Source of the DNA: Scatophagus argus
Lineage: Eukaryota; Chordata; Actinopteri; Scatophagidae
DNA length: 64,000 nucleotides
Assembly: GCF_020382885.2 (NCBI RefSeq)
Contig: NC_058497.1
Coordinates: 16,670,330 to 16,734,329, forward strand
Direction: 5' to 3'
Shown: piece after piece, positions 58,401 through 64,000 of the stretch
How the letters are laid out: each line of letters opens with the position of its first letter
Numbering within the stretch: the stretch's first letter is position 1
The notes under the pieces: model-generated
The model's input: only the letters and a program-made list of their open reading frames with translations
Databases searched by the model: none
What the model was told of the DNA's origin: nothing
Program-made: the position numbers and the translations under genes

Positions 58401-61400
58401 CAGCAGTGAATATTTAAACTCCCATTAAATCTCATGAAAACCTTCAACGAAATCACAGTAATCCTTCTGGGGACAATTTACAGTCAAAATACCTCTAAAA
58501 GTGGGGTTTTCATCTGCAAGTGATGGACTAATGAACTGCTAGTCATTTTTCTGTCAAACCAGCTCCCCCCACACAGACTATTGACTTCAGTTTATTGTCT
58601 AAAAGTTTTCCACTGTAAACAAAAATTTATTACAGTAATCATCAAAACTGATTTGTCTCATCCATCCATTTATTAACACTTGCACCACATTTCATGCACA
58701 TCCCAGGTGTTCTAACTGACACGTTTTTCTGTTTCTGTTGTCAGTGGACTATATGAGGGGTAAAGCAGTGATTTGACGTGGCTAATAAACACAACTTGCT
58801 AAATGAAGCCAACAGTAATCCTCACACCGCTGCACTGAGACACCCGCTCATATTAATATGACATATCTTAAACAGAAAGCTAAATAAATGCCAACACGTA
58901 TGAGATGAGATGTTCTGACTGCGGTTGGCTGATATGACCTAAATTTTGAATCAGCATAATGTGAAGCACAAACAGCAACATACATTTCATGTAAAATATT
59001 TCAATATAAACTGCTTCTGAGTGACTAAAGCATCAGTATGACAGCTGCGCGGCTGCTATTACTGTACTCTTAACCGTATTACTCGGACAGATTCCACACA
59101 GCACAGAGCAGTGACTGAAATTAGCTTTTTGAGTCACAAGCCAAGCGGACCAAAATGTATGCATGTCGGATATGACTTTACTGCTGAAAGTAAAACACAA
59201 AGGTTATCTCAGAGCTACATACAAGAATATTGTGGAGTCTGCTGATAACAACACCATTTTGTAACGTGACTTCTTTGGTACGAACAGAAATTCTCACCGC
59301 ATTCGGCGTGAACCACAGTGCCGACTGCCACGGGCCAACACAATCAATTCAAACATTGCAGCTAGATGCCCATGTTGGTTGCTGCCACCACTACTACACT
59401 GCCTAACTCGAAAAACCAAAGACAACCAACAAACTCAGCTGCTACACCCGGCTCAGCATTCCTGACTTTATATCAAATGTCATCATTAACAGACAAAAAG
59501 CTAATCCTTTTGACTTAAAACTAAGTGTGAGAACAATGCAAACACGTAATTGCAGAGCTTAAACGCGGATTATTTCCTCACCGGTCAGCCGTCTTTATGG
59601 CCACCTGAGCCTTGGTTATGGTGGACGAGCAGTCATCCAGCTCCTTGTTGATTTTGTCGAGCTTGTCCTGCTGAGCCTTTAGCTTGTGACTGTTGATGTC
59701 TACAATCAGGTTGTGGAGCCTTTTCACCTCATTTTCCACCTTCCCAGCCTTACTGGAAGCCGCATCATAATCTGACACAGGAAGAAAAGGATTATGGGAG
59801 CACTGAACAAGGAGAATAAATAAAACTGAAGGGCAATATTCATGACAAAAGATTAAATTCATTTAGACAATGGAAATAAAAACAATAACTTTATCTGAAC
59901 GTTTTGACATTAAGTGGAGTGTTATTCATTTATTTCTACTACTTACAGCACAATATAATAAGAGACTGAACAATAACTAAATAACATTTAACAATTAACA
60001 TTATTTCTCCTCACAGTTTCCAGGAGGACTGTACCTTTCTTGAACGCCTCCAGGCTCTTCTCCATCTGTTTCTGTTTGGCCTTGTCTGGGGCTGCAGCCA
60101 GCACATTGGCCTCGAGTTCCTTGATCTGAAGTTTCAAGTGAGCCTCCTGGTCAGCAAGACTCTGAGAGAAGGAAAGGAGGTAAAATACTCGGTCACACAG
60201 GCTGACAAACAGTGAAATGTTTTTATCACTTCATAGCCTCACATTTTATGGTTGGCTTTGAATAACAGAGGTCATTATTTGGAGCATAAGTACAGCCAAA
60301 TGGATGAGACAGAAACACAGTAAATGAACAGGAAGAAGGTGTATTTGCTGTACAGTCATGCTGTTGGTGTATTTCTCCAGGGTGTTCTTCATGTCTCGGA
60401 GCTGCGGCTGAAGGCGCTGGATGTTCTCCTCTAGCTGCAGTTTTCTTTCTTGGCAGCCCTGCAGCTTCGACACTTTCTCATGCAGTTTGCTCTCCATGCG
60501 GTCGAGCTGCAGAAAATACGTTAAAATGATCATGTCTCGTGCACTAAAAAAATACATATTTACAAATTAAATACATAAAAAAAAACTGTATTAAAGCAGG
60601 TAATGGTTGAACATAACCTCCATGAGATCACACACCTGACGGCCTCAACGTCACACCTCACAACAATAATTTATACAAACTGATAAAATATTAAATTTTA
60701 TTGATCTTTTTAGATGTTGTGGTGCTTAGACAGTATTCCTATGTACTCATTTAAAAGGAATCCGATTAAATGTGAGTGCACATTTATTACTGTTAGATTA
60801 AGAAAGATGCAAATGTGTTCTCATGGTCCAACTGCATCTATGCGCCATACTGATTAAGTATAGAGGATCACATATGTTGTGCATTTGAACCTTTTGAGAC
60901 AATGTAGCCATTACCCTGGACTAAACAGCTACTTTAAGTCAAGTATTTTATCTAAAACTTTATCTTATCAAGAAAAAAAAAATAATTTCCAGCAGCACCA
61001 TGTATTGCATTGAATTTCAGAGCAGTTAGGAAAAATGTTCTACTCCAAGTCATCTGATAACCACAACCCCAAAGCATATTTTGCACTCACCTCCTCCTGG
61101 GAAAACTCAGTGCCAATAGAGGAGCCCATCCTGCCTTTCAATACTCTTCCTCCTCCAGTCATGGTTCCTGTAAAGAAAAGTTGAGGGGAAAAAAGATCGC
61201 AAACCAAAAGGTATGTAAGATTATTCACTAAGAAAAACCCAGAAGCCAGAGAAAAAAAAACATAAAACAAAAAAAAATGTCAGGTAATGCTGTGACAGAA
61301 AAAGTAGACCACCCACCAGCCATCTCAATTATCTGTCCCTTTAAAGTGACCACTCTCCAGCGCTTGTCCTTCTGGAAGGCCATCCTTGTGGCTTGCTCCA

Positions 61401-63012
61401 TGTCCTGGGCCACCAGGGTGTCCCTTAGGGCAAAGTAGAAAGCTGGTCGCACACTCTCATCTTTCACTCGCACCATGTCAAAGAGACGAGGGCTATCCTC
61501 TGGAGTGCGAATGGGAGCCATGTTCTTCTCCCACACCTTCATCTGAGGAATGAGAAGGAGCAGCAAGATAAGGACACCAGCTGTTTTAACTGAGAAAATA
61601 TGAATAGCTCAACACAAGATTAATACATGTGACTGTACGTCTTTATCCAGAAATCCCAGCGGTAAACAATAACAGACAATTTGAGGTCAAAACCACAACC
61701 GAACCAACAGAACAAACCCTCTCAATTGAGGGACTGAAGCGGAACAATCTTCACCTTGTCAAGACCAATGAATGTGGCGACGCCGATGTTCTGTTCTTTG
61801 AGGAAGGTGACACATTTCTGAGCTGTGTCAATGGTGTCCACCACGATGTTGTCCAGAGCCCCACAACTAGAGGAAATGGCCACATCATATTTCTCATCTA
61901 TGGCTCCAAGGTCTCCCTACAAGCACAAAATAAACTATAATACAATTTCTATAGACCTCTGCTCTTCATTCCAGAAACTGAACACTTAAAAGTCAAATAA
62001 CATCACTTGGAGAGGTGGAGTTGATGTTAATAAAGCAATAATGAGAGAATTAATTATGCACACCATTGCTACATGGCCGTTAACTGTTGTTGTGTAACCA
62101 TGTACATTAATGTTATTAATGTTAAAACAATGTTTTACCAATCTTCCAAAGATGCCACGGATTTTGCCACTCTTCTTCTGCTGCATGAGGGCATCCAGGA
62201 CCTTTCCTCGACTGCGGTTGGAGGATAGAGAGCTTTTGGCTTCGTCTACCTTCTGCCTCATTTCCCTCACCACTTCCCTAGTCTCGTTGTCCATCTTCAT
62301 CAGCTGCCCCAGCTCTTCCTCATCCTGCAGAGAGACAGAGCGGAGCGATGTATGAGAAGCTCACACACACGTGATGCCATCCAATGTGCAGAAATATCAC
62401 AGTACTGCTGGATGTTCAGCGGTTTCAACACAAGTTACTGATTTGTAAAGATGTAAAATGTCCCATATAAACGCTGCCTGAACAACTAGGCTGATGCTGC
62501 CTGTACCTTCTTGAGCTCCTGTTCTTTCTGGGGTATTTTGACTTGGAGATCTTTGATGGCGACACGGCGCTCACGGAGTGTGTCAGAGGTTGTCTGAAGT
62601 GTCTGCTTGGCCGTGTTGAGCTGCGTCACAGCTGTGTTGTGGCGACTAAGGTAGATGTCGAGCTCCGACTGAGCCAAGTCCATACGAGACCGGGTCTCAT
62701 TTACAGCCTTACTGAGCTCCATCAGCTCTTTCTCTTTGGTCTGGAGGGAAAGATTAGAAGACAAGATTTTACACAAACAATGCAAGATGTTTACAAGTTA
62801 AACAAAAAACAAAACAAACAAAAACAAAAACCAAGATGCACACACACCTCTTTGTCCTGTTGCAAGCCGCTGGTCTCTTCTTTCAAACTCTCCATCACCT
62901 CCTTCAGTTTTTCCTCTTCTTTCACCTTCTGCTTCTCCAGCTCTTCCTTGCGAACTGTTGCCTCAGAGATGGCCTTTTCACTGCTGGCTGGTACACCACG
63001 CACTTCCTCCAG
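55464..63012 (-). CDS. smc4: Condensin subunit SMC4, C-terminal two thirds
   Basis: Fifteen exons are read on the minus strand, from 5' to 3': 62848-63012, 62507-62740, 62139-62324, 61755-61916, 61317-61542, 61091-61167, 60354-60506, 60035-60161, 59582-59771, 57904-58048, 57274-57447, 56614-56796, 56263-56495, 55953-56136 and 55464-55628 (stop at 55464-55466). They sum to 2604 bases, 867 residues plus stop, with GT/AG borders and consistent phase. Order: end of the first coiled coil, the hinge (from GRLGDLGAID to RMGSS), the returning coiled coil, then the C-terminal ATPase half with signature LSGGEKTLSSLAL, Walker B PLYFMDEIDAALD and a conserved SLRNNMFEIADRLIG tail. SMC4 pairs with SMC2 in condensin I and II to compact mitotic chromosomes. 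The N-terminal Walker A half, about 420 residues, lies past the right edge. Confidence 0.97.
56158..56181. repeat. (AAAT)n microsatellite in an smc4 intron
   Basis: About five or six AAAT units in the 126-base intron between two C-terminal smc4 exons, close to the acceptor of the exon at 55953-56136 (minus strand). Confidence 0.85.
58049..59581 (-). other. smc4 intron, 1.5 kb
   Basis: The largest intron of smc4 inside the window, between the exons for ...KTADR and NLKKCEE. It is AT-rich unique sequence. I looked for microRNA-like hairpins and for miR-15/16 mature sequences and saw none. Confidence 0.85.
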
Positions 63013-64000
63013 CTGAAAGATGAGTCAGACAGAAGGACGTTTAAAAAGTGTCCGGCTCTGGATTCTAAGCGACAGCGGGTACACATGTCTAGATTGAACT
63101 TGAGGACACAAAACATCAATACACACTTCAACTAACCACAGGGTATAATAGCCCAATGCCTCTTAAATTAGATGATGAGATAAAGGGATTACTGAAGACA
63201 TTAAGAGACAAGAGGTGTTAAGTAAATGAAATGAATATGTTTTGTGCCCTTGCCAGTTACAAGCAACTGTGCTACACACACAGAAGCAGGCCAAAACTCA
63301 CAACTGTAATCAACTATAAACACACATTCAGGACTGAGCAAGTCCTGGTTAAGACTGGCACAACAATCTGCTGCTTGGCAGGGGTGAAACAGTGGTGTGT
63401 GTGTGTGTATGTGTACGGCCTATGTTTTGTAGGGTTAACTGCGGGTGAAATGTGAATGTGGCTGCTGGGAGTGTTACACAAGCCAGGCCATAGTTGACTA
63501 CCACACAGCAGAACACTGCTCCCCCGAGGTCTGCCTGCCTCTGACCAAGACGTTTCCAGAGCACAGCCATTGTAGGTGGAGCAGACAGGACTTTAGAGCA
63601 AAGAGGGAGATGAGAAGCTCTACCTACAGTTACCAGAGAACCATGAACTGTAGGTTTGTGTGAAAAAGTTTTTCAGTAAGTGCACAAGTTACAGAAATAT
63701 CAGTCTAAGTGACAGGAACATCATTAATGGTGAAACAGAACATGAGTGGGCTATCAATAGGCACACGCTGATAATGGACTTGCATGTTACTTCACAGCCC
63801 CCTAGTGGCTACTTCAGGGCAGAAAGCCTTATGAAAAATGATTTAGCCTATACAGGTTTAATTTTTTTTTTCTATGGATGATGTCAATTAATGTAAAATA
63901 TATACAGGGATTTCTCTGAAGCAATGCTAAGAAAAAAAAATATCAGAAAAATTTAAGCAAGGTCCCTACACGCTTATATAATACATATAATTTTTCAGTC
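63013..64000 (-). other. smc4 intron reaching the window edge
   Basis: No further smc4 exon is seen between 63013 and the end. It contains a CTCF-like core (63797-63808) and a short GT tract near 63392-63409. The next upstream exon must lie outside. Confidence 0.75.
63797..63808 (-). promoter_or_regulatory. Candidate CTCF-binding core
   Basis: GCCCCCTAGTGG on the + strand is the reverse complement of CCACTAGGGGGC, a full match to the vertebrate CTCF core. Occupancy cannot be inferred from the sequence alone, and related cores are also spread by fish repeats. Confidence 0.4.

Noticed and set aside
60990..61020. AGCAGCACCATGTATTG, resembling the start of miR-15 family members
   Set aside because: Only the seed-like part matches, the rest differs, and no partner arm for a hairpin was seen.

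Overview
This window is vertebrate nuclear DNA, almost certainly from a ray-finned fish of the percomorph type. Genes are split by GT/AG introns. Their proteins match vertebrate PPM1L, ARL14, KPNA4, TRIM59 and SMC4 closely, the non-coding DNA is rich in (GT)n microsatellites, and several interspersed repeats are ones I recognise from many teleost genomes. There is no sign of bacterial, viral or plasmid content.

Layout. Positions 1-19531 look like the last part of a large ppm1l first intron, with no supportable gene. The last three coding exons of ppm1l (+) lie at 19532-30659, with a 3' UTR to about 32.33 kb. A two-exon arl14 (+) follows at 33686-34817 behind a TATA box. A complete 17-coding-exon kpna4 (+, importin alpha 3, 520 aa) runs from 36204 to 47022 with a 2.3-kb 3' UTR. 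A four-coding-exon trim59 (+, 430 aa) lies at 51672-53579. The C-terminal two thirds of smc4 (-, 15 exons, 867 residues) fills 55464-63012 and continues past the right edge. trim59 and smc4 converge tail to tail.

The order ppm1l-arl14-kpna4-trim59-smc4 is the same as in human 3q25-q26, so this is an ancestral vertebrate block. The genes do not form one pathway: a PP2C phosphatase of stress-kinase and ceramide signalling, an Arf-like GTPase, a nuclear import receptor (carrier of NF-kB among other cargoes), a membrane-anchored RING/B-box E3 ligase, and a condensin ATPase.

I found no previously undescribed biological system. The observations most worth checking are: a palindromic kB-type site in the kpna4 promoter; introns inside the arl14 and trim59 coding regions, which are uninterrupted in human; a lysine/glutamate/aspartate-rich insertion in the ppm1l catalytic domain; an internally deleted Tc1/mariner element; a nested repeat; a (GT)8 tract beside the kpna4 exon 9 acceptor; a G25 run; and a motif-dense candidate enhancer in ppm1l intron 2. 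Exon borders were set by reading splice consensus and protein continuity by eye, without alignment software.
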